Below are positions 55,993-64,000 of a stretch of 64,000 nucleotides of DNA, piece after piece; within the stretch, counting starts at the first letter, position 1, and each line of letters opens with the position of its first letter. The DNA is from Candidatus Trichorickettsia mobilis (GTDB lineage Bacteria; Pseudomonadota; Alphaproteobacteria; Rickettsiales; Rickettsiaceae), in contig NZ_OY728607.1 in NCBI RefSeq assembly GCF_963422225.1, forward strand, positions 248,001-312,000, in the 5' to 3' direction. Below the pieces are notes generated by a model. That model saw nothing but the letters and a program-made list of their open reading frames with translations. It made no database searches and was not told the DNA's origin. The translations under genes and the position numbers were made by a program.

Positions 55993-57531
55993 ATGACTAA
56001 ATTCAAACAACCAAAAACCAGAGTATTTGCCAATTTATTGCATAATACTTTTTATCGAAAGACAGTGATTATTCTGGTAGGTAACAAAGGAATATTTTTG
56101 GGGGCGATCAATAGTAATAAAATAATTGATCACAAGTTTATTTTAACTGGAATGCAGGAAGAACCAGAGGAATATATAAATTTTTTACAAAAATTTAAAG
56201 GATATTATATATTTTTCTTGTTAGATAATAATGAATGTGCTTTGCATCATGAATTGGTTCCGGTTTTTCAATCAATAGTTAAAGCTAATCCAGTCGAAGA
56301 ATTTATCAAGGAACATTTTTCCGAAGAAGATATTGTCGCTTATAATATTTATAGTATTACTACCAAAACTAGTGAAAATTGGGCGGTAGTTCTTGCTTCT
56401 CAAACCTACCAGCCGCCATTAAGTAAAATACTTAGCTATATCCTGGAGAATTCATTAAAATTTGGTGGTATTTATTTTCTGAACCTGGAATTAAAAACTA
56501 TCATTGATAGAATTTTACAAATTACCAGTAATACTGATTGCAATAATAATTTACAGATTTTTGTTTCAATACTGAACGCCAGTAGTATTAAATGTGTAGT
56601 TAAACATCATGGCAATATAATCTCTGTTAAGAGTGTAGATTATCCTGCTGACAAGTCGTGGGAATATGTTCAAGGGATTATCGAGCATGAAGTTAGTGAT
56701 TGTTTGATTTTATATAAGAAGTATATCAATAGCAATGAGCTTAATGCTTGTGTTATTTTTTTAGTGAATAAAGAGCTACAACTATTATTGCAACAATCGG
56801 TTTTTAATGCTTATCGAATAGTTTGCTTGACTGAGCAGGACATTTTTAAAAATTCAGTAGGCGACACACTGCTTTTGGATTCAGTTATTGTAAAATTATT
56901 TGCCGAACGAAAAAGTTTTTTAGGGTTGAACAGTAAAATCAGAGCAGTAATCCAACTTGATTTGGTTAATAAATGGCTGTTTAAGCCTTTTATTGCTGGG
57001 GTAATAATATTAATATTGTTGTTAATGGGTATAAAAATGGAAACCCAGTTAAATCAGAAGCAGATGACAGTTTTAAATGATAAATATCACAAAATAGCAT
57101 GGGAATATAGAACAATTAAACAAAAATATCCTGATATAAAAGATGTTACCAATCTAGCTGATTTGTATAGTTTTGATAAATTATTAAAGATACCTGTATT
57201 GACTCCATTTGATTTATTAAAACAATTGTTAAATGATTTATCAGATTCAAAAGTGCATTTAAATAAAATTAGTTGGCAATTAAATGATTATGATAACATA
57301 ATTTCACCTAAGCAATCTATGCGGGTAGAGATATCAATGAAATTCATTAATAATGATTCTTCGATCATAGAATCATTATCTGCGTTTAACGAATATATGT
57401 CTAATTTACGAAAAAGGTTTAGTGGTTTTGATATTAGCTATACACGCTCTACCGATAAAATTACCAATTTGTTTGGTAATATTGTAATGCCTGTAACAAT
57501 TATAATTTCAGGGTCAGATGGATCAAGATAA
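55993..57531 (+). CDS. PilM/PilN-like fused protein (tentative)
   Basis: The 512-residue protein has a cytoplasmic N-terminal part (1-330) with alternating strands and helices such as VIILVGNKGIFLGAINSNKI and SWEYVQGIIEHEVSDCLILY, reminiscent of the actin-like PilM/GspL fold. A single membrane helix follows (about 335-352, FIAGVIILILLLMGI), then a coiled coil (353-385), and a small alpha/beta domain (PFDLLKQLLNDLSDSKVHL, MRVEISMKFI) like PilN. The next gene, overlapping by 14 bp, has a PilO-like design. In type IV pilus and type II secretion systems these form the inner-membrane alignment complex. No pilin, ATPase or secretin gene is in the window, so the assignment is architectural inference. 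Confidence 0.5.
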   Translation: MTKFKQPKTRVFANLLHNTFYRKTVIILVGNKGIFLGAINSNKIIDHKFILTGMQEEPEEYINFLQKFKGYYIFFLLDNNECALHHELVPVFQSIVKANPVEEFIKEHFSEEDIVAYNIYSITTKTSENWAVVLASQTYQPPLSKILSYILENSLKFGGIYFLNLELKTIIDRILQITSNTDCNNNLQIFVSILNASSIKCVVKHHGNIISVKSVDYPADKSWEYVQGIIEHEVSDCLILYKKYINSNELNACVIFLVNKELQLLLQQSVFNAYRIVCLTEQDIFKNSVGDTLLLDSVIVKLFAERKSFLGLNSKIRAVIQLDLVNKWLFKPFIAGVIILILLLMGIKMETQLNQKQMTVLNDKYHKIAWEYRTIKQKYPDIKDVTNLADLYSFDKLLKIPVLTPFDLLKQLLNDLSDSKVHLNKISWQLNDYDNIISPKQSMRVEISMKFINNDSSIIESLSAFNEYMSNLRKRFSGFDISYTRSTDKITNLFGNIVMPVTIIISGSDGSR

Positions 57532-58168
57532 AACCTTGGAAAGGTTCGTGGTTTATTTAAAAAATATTATTTTTTTTAAATTCATCATGTATTTTTTATC
57601 GATAGGTATATTAGTATGGTTGTTACAAATTTTTGAAGGTGACCTTATACAATCTGTAGAGTGGCTAAATAAAGCACATCAATCTCTATATAATGCTACT
57701 GCTAAATTAGCATCTATTATGGATTCTGACGATAAAATATTAAAGGCCTATCATTTATATGAAGATATATTAACGACGTCAGATAAACAACGTTGTGATG
57801 TAAGGCTAAAATTGGTAAAAAATTTGCGAGATTTAGCAGCTAAATATCATTTAGTGGATCCAGTTAACATTAAGATGTCACAATCATTTCAGAGAAATGT
57901 TGATCAGTCTATAGGTGATAAAATTAAAGTGAAGAATTATGATTTACAAATTCAGTTTGCAGCCCCGGATTTTAATGTAGTCTTAGCTTTAATAAGTGAA
58001 GCTTATACTTTATTACCTGAGCATAGTATGACTTTATTTTTAGAAGCACAAGAGCAGGAGGTGTTAACTCCTTCGTTGATAGCGAGGTTAACATCAGAAA
58101 GATATCCAGATCTGATTAACACAGTGTTTAATGTTCGTATTCGAGAAGTGACTGTTAAGAAGCGATGA
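57518..58168 (+). CDS. PilO-like membrane-anchored protein (tentative)
   Basis: The 216-residue protein has one N-terminal membrane helix (about 17-38, IIFFKFIMYFLSIGILVWLL), a helical stretch and a C-terminal alpha/beta domain with VKNYDLQIQFAAPDFNVVLA and NTVFNVRIREVTVKK. This order, a helix then coiled coil then ferredoxin-like domain, is that of PilO/GspM. Its start overlaps the previous gene by 14 bp and the next gene begins 4 bp after its stop. It probably acts with its upstream neighbour in the inner membrane. Sequence motifs are too weak to be certain. Confidence 0.45.
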   Translation: MDQDKTLERFVVYLKNIIFFKFIMYFLSIGILVWLLQIFEGDLIQSVEWLNKAHQSLYNATAKLASIMDSDDKILKAYHLYEDILTTSDKQRCDVRLKLVKNLRDLAAKYHLVDPVNIKMSQSFQRNVDQSIGDKIKVKNYDLQIQFAAPDFNVVLALISEAYTLLPEHSMTLFLEAQEQEVLTPSLIARLTSERYPDLINTVFNVRIREVTVKKR

Positions 58169-58172
58169 TTTT

Positions 58173-59237
58173 ATGACTAATATTCCATTAAATATTAATA
58201 ATACAATACAAATTTTTCAAAAATCTATTATTCAACAGTTAGTTAGTAATTTAACTGAGCCGACATGCGCTACTCTTGCGAATATGTTGGCCATGGATTA
58301 TGTTTCAAGGCTAGAAGGTACGATCAATGCACAAGATCATCTTGATATATGTATTAATAAATTAAAAAATTTTCTTGAACAGAAAGTAATGGTTGATGAC
58401 AGTTTTTCTATGGCGCTAACATTATTTACTGTAGCAATAGCGCCAGAGCAAATAAACTATCAGGATAAAAATAATTTATTAGAGCAAGATCAATCGCAGA
58501 ATGCAGTGGTAGATGGAGTAATCAACTCGCATTTTACTGAATTTAATTCTAAAGATATAGGAAAAGTTAAAGCTGCTCTACGTAATTTATTACGAGATCA
58601 TGGGAAAAAAATATTGGACTATATTAATGCTGAACCACAATTATTCTTAGTAATCATAAATGGCTCTATTGCTCAGCATAAAACCGAAGAAGAGATTAAT
58701 AGATATATTAGAGCACAGGTTAATAGGATTTTAGATAAAACTATCGAATTTAATAAAAGAAGAAATATTTTTAAACAAAAAGCCAGTAGGATTACTACAG
58801 CGGTTTGTACTATTGCTGCAGTGACCGTCAGCGCTTTAACGGGTGGAGCTGCCATGCCAATGATAGTTATGGCAGCGACTATGTTATCAATGAAATTTGC
58901 ACCAAAACTCGGTGAAAATATAGGGCAAACAATACTAAATTTTGATAACAATACTAAATCTAGTTTTAATGAAATAAGCAGAATAAAAGCAGAATTATTG
59001 CAAAATAATCAACAAAGAATTACTGTCCAGAAAGAACAAGAAGTAGAAATTAAGCCATCTAAAACTGTAGAACATGATTTAATAAAAAAACATGATCAAA
59101 AATTGGAAACCATAAAGGAAAGTCTTGCTGAGTACAAGGCTCATGATTCGGAAGTAAAAGAGAAAAATTTTCAGGAGCAACTAAGTGAAAATAAAGAGAT
59201 AGCTAAATGTAAAGATAAAGGAGGGATGTCGACTTAA
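58173..59237 (+). CDS. Unknown helical protein with an Ala/Gly membrane patch
   Basis: The 354-residue protein is not recognised. It is helical and charged through residue 205, then has a hydrophobic Ala/Gly/Met-rich stretch (about 210-250, VTVSALTGGAAMPMIVMAAT), and ends in a glutamine/lysine/glutamate-rich coiled coil. No signal peptide is seen. It starts 4 bp after the PilO-like gene, so it belongs to the same operon, and is followed by a strong terminator. Its layout resembles the frameshifted protein at 4548-5928. Confidence 0.65.
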   Translation: MTNIPLNINNTIQIFQKSIIQQLVSNLTEPTCATLANMLAMDYVSRLEGTINAQDHLDICINKLKNFLEQKVMVDDSFSMALTLFTVAIAPEQINYQDKNNLLEQDQSQNAVVDGVINSHFTEFNSKDIGKVKAALRNLLRDHGKKILDYINAEPQLFLVIINGSIAQHKTEEEINRYIRAQVNRILDKTIEFNKRRNIFKQKASRITTAVCTIAAVTVSALTGGAAMPMIVMAATMLSMKFAPKLGENIGQTILNFDNNTKSSFNEISRIKAELLQNNQQRITVQKEQEVEIKPSKTVEHDLIKKHDQKLETIKESLAEYKAHDSEVKEKNFQEQLSENKEIAKCKDKGGMST

Positions 59238-59289
59238 ATTCTTGTTATGATATTATAATTTAGTATTAATATACAATTACAGAAATATA

Positions 59290-59315
59290 AAAAACAACGA
59301 TTTTATGTTGTTTTT
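59290..59315 (+). terminator. Rho-independent terminator of the PilMN-like operon
   Basis: AAAAACAAC pairs with GTTGTTTTT around a 7-nt loop and runs into a T-rich tail. It lies about 53 bp after the 58173 gene. The rest of 59238-59577 is AT-rich and non-coding and presumably carries the promoter of the next gene. Confidence 0.75.
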
Positions 59316-59577
59316 CTTATCTTAACTAATTTTTAGTACAATTTTGTTACGATATTCAATAATTAAAACAAAGCTGCAGTATAACAATTTTATTAACCAT
59401 GTCTTTTGTTTTTAATAAAAATGATAGATTTTAATTTTGATAAGCGTTATAATCATTTTATGGTATTCCAAAAATTGGACTTAATAATGAAATAGCGAAG
59501 TTTGGGTAGTATATAACAGTTTAAGAATGGTGTGCAAAGCATGCAAAGTAGCTAATATTTCGTGGAGAACGTAAAAC

Positions 59578-61494
59578 ATGAGATCATCTGATAGTCAAGT
59601 GACAAGTGAATATATACATACATCTCAAAAGATTAGTAGTTGTATGGCAGCATTGAGTGTGGAATATATTTTGTCTTATAAAAAATCAGATCAAACTAGA
59701 AGTGCTTGGTTCGCTTTTGGTGTTGTTAAAGTCTTGTTACAATATGCCGAGATTTTTGATTTTTTGAATCAGCGATATAAAAAAGATTTGATAGATTCAT
59801 TGCGTACTCACGCCGATAAGTACATTAAGTTATTAAAACAAGAAGCAGCTGATTCAGCAACTCCGGAAGTGCATTCCATTTTTCAAGAAGAAGTTAATTT
59901 TTTAATTGGACAATTAAGCAGTAATAAACTCGAACGTACTGGTGATTTGCTTGAGCAAGAACTAAAAGCAGTACAAGATATAGTGAGTAAATTGATCCAA
60001 AATTGCCGCACATTTTTTGCCGAGCAATCTCACATCATGGATATGATGGATCAATTGCAGGGTATGGCGATAGCATTAGGGATCACAAATCTTACTCCTG
60101 AACAACAAAAAAAACTCTTGGTAAAATTATTGCTTACCAAAGAAATATGGCAGCTGGAGCCCCTTGCTGCTACAAAAGAAGATAGTTTTAGCTTAATGTT
60201 CTATTCTAACCCAATCCAGTTTTTGAGGAATTTAGCAACTCCTAATGTAGACGATACATTTCACAATATTATTAATTTTTTTGCACATGATCATCAAGCG
60301 CTATTGAATATTAGTGATGTAAAATTAATAAATCTATACGATAGATTAAAAGATTTAGATCATCAAGATGAGGTGTTAGCTAGCTTACTGCAAAAGATTC
60401 ATCAAGAAGCTCCATTTCGTTATAATTATAATAGAATTGGTGATTCGGGATATGAATTACTTAAAAGATTTCAAAGTTATGACGCTATCTTTCATCAAAT
60501 CGAGAATGCAGAATTTCATATTACCGAAGCTTTTTTATTGCGAAACAATAATTTTATGCAGGAAACTTTAATGCTTCTGGCAAAGCATGTAGATAATATA
60601 AGAGCAATAGGAGCTGCAAAATCTCCTATAGTGCATACTGTACTAAATAAATTGGAAGTTGAATTAGAGCATCATTACCCTAATGATTCTAATCACAAAA
60701 GTACGATTGCTGCAATTAAAGATAAGCTAGCTTTAGGGCTTGATAGTCAAATTATCAATAGATATTCTGAGTTAAATAAATTTACTGTCTTTGCCTTAAA
60801 AAGTAAGTACCTTATCTTGTTTGAGCAAATTAAACGATTACTCGACGATGACAGTGAAGATGACAAAGGATTCCTGAATCAAATATTAGTTAAAAGATTT
60901 GCACAGGATTATTATATAGCGAATGCATCTAATTCTATTGCTACATTAAGGTCGATTGCCAATGATCGCAGTGAAATTGTAAAACAGTGTTCTGAAATTG
61001 ATTTTGTAGAAATTTTTAATCCGGAATGCACAAATAAAATCACTAGTTTAAATTTCAAGAAACAAATGGTGATCTCTAGTGTTAAAACTATTAATGATTA
61101 TGTTGAGGTTTTATTAAAATTGGTGACATCATTATGTAGTGCTTCGCAGTTAGACTGCTTATATCGGCCATTATTATACGGCAATTTGACTAAAACCCAA
61201 CAAGTTTTAAAGAGAGAGCTAAGTAAGCAGATTAAACAACGTACCACTATTGCTAAGATGGTATATTCTGTATTTACTGGTAAGAAAAATGAGTATAATA
61301 GGCTTAAAGTAATTAAGGATTCAGCAAATGTAATACCTAAAAATATGAGTAACGTTCAATCTGGATTAAAGGAAATTAGTGACCTACCTACGCAATTAAA
61401 AAAGAATTTGCAATCTTTTTCTTCAAAATCATCTCATCCAGAAGAAGCCGAGCATAATGATAATTCAAGAGCTGTTAAAGAAAAAGTAAATTAG
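59578..61494 (+). CDS. Large helical protein of unknown function
   Basis: The 638-residue protein is not recognised. It is almost all helical, rich in L, K, D and Q, without signal peptide or membrane segment, and ends in a lysine-, serine- and glutamate-rich tail. GGAGA lies 9 bp before the ATG. It follows a terminator and precedes the chitinase gene in the same direction. Cytosolic helical proteins of this size in intracellular bacteria may be effectors, but no motif supports this. Confidence 0.65.
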   Translation: MRSSDSQVTSEYIHTSQKISSCMAALSVEYILSYKKSDQTRSAWFAFGVVKVLLQYAEIFDFLNQRYKKDLIDSLRTHADKYIKLLKQEAADSATPEVHSIFQEEVNFLIGQLSSNKLERTGDLLEQELKAVQDIVSKLIQNCRTFFAEQSHIMDMMDQLQGMAIALGITNLTPEQQKKLLVKLLLTKEIWQLEPLAATKEDSFSLMFYSNPIQFLRNLATPNVDDTFHNIINFFAHDHQALLNISDVKLINLYDRLKDLDHQDEVLASLLQKIHQEAPFRYNYNRIGDSGYELLKRFQSYDAIFHQIENAEFHITEAFLLRNNNFMQETLMLLAKHVDNIRAIGAAKSPIVHTVLNKLEVELEHHYPNDSNHKSTIAAIKDKLALGLDSQIINRYSELNKFTVFALKSKYLILFEQIKRLLDDDSEDDKGFLNQILVKRFAQDYYIANASNSIATLRSIANDRSEIVKQCSEIDFVEIFNPECTNKITSLNFKKQMVISSVKTINDYVEVLLKLVTSLCSASQLDCLYRPLLYGNLTKTQQVLKRELSKQIKQRTTIAKMVYSVFTGKKNEYNRLKVIKDSANVIPKNMSNVQSGLKEISDLPTQLKKNLQSFSSKSSHPEEAEHNDNSRAVKEKVN

Positions 61495-61550
61495 AAGTAC
61501 TCGTAGTTATGTTGAGTCCTTTTTGAATATAAAATTAAAGAGTATATTAT

Positions 61551-63050
61551 ATGATCGCGTTTGTTAATTTAGAATATTCTAAAAGATTGTGGAAATTTTT
61601 AGTTGTTGCTATAACATTATCTATCGTTTTATGCAAGACTACCTATGGTTATGATGCTTGCGTTACAGGTCAAGCATATCTTGCAAATGATCTTTGTACT
61701 GTAGGTGTTGAAGATAAATGTGTTTTATGGAAAGCTCAGTGGTGGATAAACGTGGCTCCAGGTACAGATCCAGCCTGGAAAAACATGGGTTCATGTGATG
61801 GAAAAGCAGGGGGAGAAGAAAAAGTAGTAGTACCTAAAGGACCTTCGATAGAGGAAATGAAGATAATAATGGATGCTTTGGTAAGAGATGCAGAGTCTCA
61901 ACAAAAAACTGCTGATACGGGAATAGCAAAATGGTTAACAGAGATCAAGGATCAAATTCCTGCTGCGGATTATAATAGACTTCTTGATGTGGCGTATTAT
62001 GTACGTACTCTGCCATTGGATGTAGTAGCAAAGATTAAGGTTGGAAAATCTGATAATCCTGAAAATGTAAAGCGTGTTGAGAAAATTATTTCAGAAAATA
62101 CTTGGAATACATTATTTCCTTTGACTAATCAGAGTACAAAAGAAGGTACTCCAGAAGGCATAGGCATCTATACTTATGAAAATTTTCTGAAAGCTGTTGG
62201 AGCATTTCCAGCTTTTTGTGGGAATTATGCAAATCATCCTAAGCTACGAGGTGTTGATGCTGATCAAGTATGTAAAAAATTACTGGCAACAACTTTTGCT
62301 CATTTTAACAAAGAGACTAGTGCTAACTCTGCTGCTTGGACTACAAAAATTGAGAAACAAGGCTTATATTTTGTCAGAGAAGCTGATTGTATTAATGGGA
62401 TGACAAATTATTGTAAAACAGATTACTTGCTTGGTGCAGCAGTCTATCCTGCAAATCTTCAAGAAGGAAATGCATATTTTGGTCGTGGAGCAAAACAATT
62501 ATCTCATCCAGTAAATTACGCAACTTTATCTATTCTGCTATTTGGTAAACCTGATGTTTTATTGAAGTATCCTGATCTAGTTTCAACCACATGGTTAGCT
62601 TTAGGCTCAGCAGTTTATTTTGCTTCTACGCCTATCTCATCTAAGCCAGCCATGATTGAAGTTATAGATGGCAATTATCAACCAAATGCTGTAGATCAGT
62701 CTCGTAATTTTGTTCCAGGATTTGGGTTAACAACACATATTATTAATGGTGGCTATGAATGTATACCATTAGATAAAGATCTTAAAACTGATGATAGTGG
62801 CACTCCTTATTGGAAGGTGCGAGCAAATTATTATAAATATTTTGCAAAGACATTGGGTGTATCGGGAACAATAGATGAAAATTCATTAAGCTGCTCAAAG
62901 ATGAAGAGTAATTTTGATACCACAAGTGCTGCATCAAGACCATACTATTTTGCCCCAGGTGCATGTAATCCAGTTCAATGGGAACCAGCGCCAACTTTTA
63001 TGACGTATGGGGGAAGTGCTACATTAGCATTGTGTAAAGCTACAAAATAA
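61551..63050 (+). CDS. Secreted GH19-type chitinase with chitin-binding module
   Basis: The 499-residue protein has an N-terminal hydrophobic signal (about 14-32, FLVVAITLSIVLCKTTYG). It then has a small aromatic carbohydrate-binding module at about 35-85, with LWKAQWWINVAPGTDPAWKN typical of CBM5/12-type chitin binding. After a helical linker comes a GH19 domain (about 185-440): FAHFNKETS with the catalytic Glu, YFGRGAKQLSHPVNYAT, a second acidic residue region, and GFGLTTHIINGGYEC. It would hydrolyse chitin or related polymers outside the cytoplasm. Cysteines are numerous, consistent with export. An AAAGAG precedes the ATG. It is intact. A lysozyme-like action on peptidoglycan is an alternative for some GH19 enzymes, but the chitin-binding module favours chitin. 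Confidence 0.88.
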   Translation: MIAFVNLEYSKRLWKFLVVAITLSIVLCKTTYGYDACVTGQAYLANDLCTVGVEDKCVLWKAQWWINVAPGTDPAWKNMGSCDGKAGGEEKVVVPKGPSIEEMKIIMDALVRDAESQQKTADTGIAKWLTEIKDQIPAADYNRLLDVAYYVRTLPLDVVAKIKVGKSDNPENVKRVEKIISENTWNTLFPLTNQSTKEGTPEGIGIYTYENFLKAVGAFPAFCGNYANHPKLRGVDADQVCKKLLATTFAHFNKETSANSAAWTTKIEKQGLYFVREADCINGMTNYCKTDYLLGAAVYPANLQEGNAYFGRGAKQLSHPVNYATLSILLFGKPDVLLKYPDLVSTTWLALGSAVYFASTPISSKPAMIEVIDGNYQPNAVDQSRNFVPGFGLTTHIINGGYECIPLDKDLKTDDSGTPYWKVRANYYKYFAKTLGVSGTIDENSLSCSKMKSNFDTTSAASRPYYFAPGACNPVQWEPAPTFMTYGGSATLALCKATK

Positions 63051-63094
63051 CATATGATAGTAATATAATTATATCTATCAAATTTTAAACTTAC

Positions 63095-63196
63095 AACTCT
63101 CACAAATCTTAAGCTAAGGAAGCGCATGCAGTAATTAATTTGTTTTGCGCAACCTTATCTTAGAATTTGACTGTCACCACCTAACTGACCGGCACT
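63095..63196. repeat. Degenerate copy of the TATAGCTAGAGTCAG palindromic family
   Basis: AATTTGACTGTCACCACCTAACTGACC resembles the right arm of the repeat at 603-729 (ACTATCATCACCTACTGACT). The left arm is eroded. It lies between the convergent chitinase and 63203 genes. Confidence 0.5.
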
Positions 63197-63202
63197 ATAT
63201 AA

Positions 63203-64000
63203 CTAATTTAGATCTGCATCTTCTTCAAGATGGCCTATTAAGTCCAAGTGTGGTGATTGATGATGCTTAATATCAATCAGTGCTTTTGTTGTTTCTTCCA
63301 TTCCGGTGTATGGTGAATATGATAGTAGTGTATTATGTAGAGCTTCGGTTAATTTAATATCGTAAGTATAAAAAAAAGTCTCTAATGCTTGATAATAACT
63401 ACCAGCGACTAAATGATGATAAATCTTATTAAGTAAATCAGGATTATCAGATGACGCTGAATTAAACTGTGCTATATATTCACACAGCTCTTTTGTAAGA
63501 TTGTTTAAATAATTACCAGTACTTATATTACTTACTATAACTTTAATAGTAATAGCATTCTTGATAAGGGATGATAAAAATTCATTAGCTTTAACTGTAT
63601 TGTTCTGTTGTGTTACTTTGAAACAAATGCTCGTAAGCTGAGTACTTGGTATCACTTGAAGCAATTCTGATACTTCATCCCACGTTAATTTTTGATAATA
63701 GTCAATATCACTCCAATTTAGCTCTGTGATGCTATTTCTGCTAAGCACGCTAGGTAATTCCTCGTAATTACCAGCTTTAATTAACTGATAACACTTATCG
63801 CTTGGATTAGAGAACTTGTCATCCAAAAGTTTTGGCAAAGGAAGTGGCGGTTTTTCATGAGGTACCTGAATCGTGCTCATCTTAACATCACCATATTTAA
63901 CATCAACTCCATTTATAATGCACCTGGTGAACTTGCTCAGCTCAATAAATTCAGCAATTGTCTGTTGATAATTACTATCCTTCTCATAATTGAAATAGAC
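63203..64000 (-). CDS. Unknown protein, N-terminus beyond the window
   Basis: The frame is open from the stop at 63203 to the end of the window. An internal Met at 63880 gives 225 residues, but the 40 codons before it (FNYEKDSNYQQTIAEFIELS and so on) read through in the same frame with normal composition, so the true start lies outside. The protein is helical with leucine-spaced segments (SVLSRNSITELNWSDIDYY, QVIPSTQLTSICFK) that hint at leucine-rich-repeat structure like that at 18349-20058. Function is unknown. Confidence 0.6.
   Translation of the reverse strand, partial: VYFNYEKDSNYQQTIAEFIELSKFTRCIINGVDVKYGDVKMSTIQVPHEKPPLPLPKLLDDKFSNPSDKCYQLIKAGNYEELPSVLSRNSITELNWSDIDYYQKLTWDEVSELLQVIPSTQLTSICFKVTQQNNTVKANEFLSSLIKNAITIKVIVSNISTGNYLNNLTKELCEYIAQFNSASSDNPDLLNKIYHHLVAGSYYQALETFFYTYDIKLTEALHNTLLSYSPYTGMEETTKALIDIKHHQSPHLDLIGHLEEDADLN

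Noticed and set aside
62197..62994. Other-frame open frames within the chitinase gene
   Set aside because: They are shadows of the chitinase coding sequence, which has the conserved motifs.

Overview
This AT-rich window looks like part of the chromosome of an obligate intracellular member of the Rickettsiales, most likely family Rickettsiaceae. The evidence is a Tlc-type ATP/ADP translocase, a rickettsial set of metabolic genes (ctaA, ispB, queF, nrdA, dapA/dapB, pgsA), small palindromic repeats between and inside genes, and many decaying genes and insertion sequences. The genus cannot be fixed from sequence alone. A type II restriction-modification pair, flagellin remnants, a GH19 chitinase and a PilM/N/O-like operon suggest a lineage less reduced than classical Rickettsia, possibly protist- or arthropod-associated.

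Layout. 1-6.6 kb: a small coiled-coil gene, tRNA-Asn, a tiny lipoprotein, an 82-residue tandem-repeat protein, and two frameshifted genes (an ABC-F ATPase of YbiT type and a glycine-rich membrane-associated protein). 6.6-15.4 kb is a plastic region. It holds a 906-bp IS5-type element split by an 1134-bp IS630-type element, an Eco47II-like restriction-modification system, IS481 and IS5 remnants, and a flagellin pseudogene broken by one IS630 copy that is itself split by another. 15.4-20 kb: a dicarboxylate symporter, a CoA transferase pair and an unknown protein with LRR-like features. 20.2-22.5 kb: another IS630 copy, split by an IS4-type element. 22.7-35 kb is mostly housekeeping: pgsA, an aldehyde dehydrogenase, nrdA, queF, a phasin-like gene, tlc, a membrane-anchored protein, ispB and ctaA. 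35-45.4 kb: a large pentapeptide-repeat protein gene cut by the IS5-type element, a TMEM43-family gene, and an 811-codon gene that carries a palindromic insert and is cut near its 3' end by a second IS630-type element. 45.5-55.6 kb: an amino-acid binding lipoprotein, a flavin reductase, a dapB-licD-dapA operon, holB-gltX, a candidate structured RNA before a tiny membrane peptide, a broken GIY-YIG gene, and alaS. 56-64 kb: a PilMN/PilO-like operon with two unknown genes, a secreted GH19 chitinase and a partial gene at the edge.

The most striking structural observation is that a family of ~136-146 bp palindromic elements (22638-22783, 28230-28365, 34951-35093, 44080-44221) carries TIRs matching or related to those of the resident 906-bp IS5-type element, with the same TA target duplication. 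This makes them look like MITEs (non-autonomous derivatives) mobilised by that IS. Two copies sit inside genes, in opposite orientations, both adding a whole number of codons and no stop. Another copy abuts the pgsA start codon. A different repeat supplies the ctaA start codon. Three transposase families join their two reading frames at A7 tracts.
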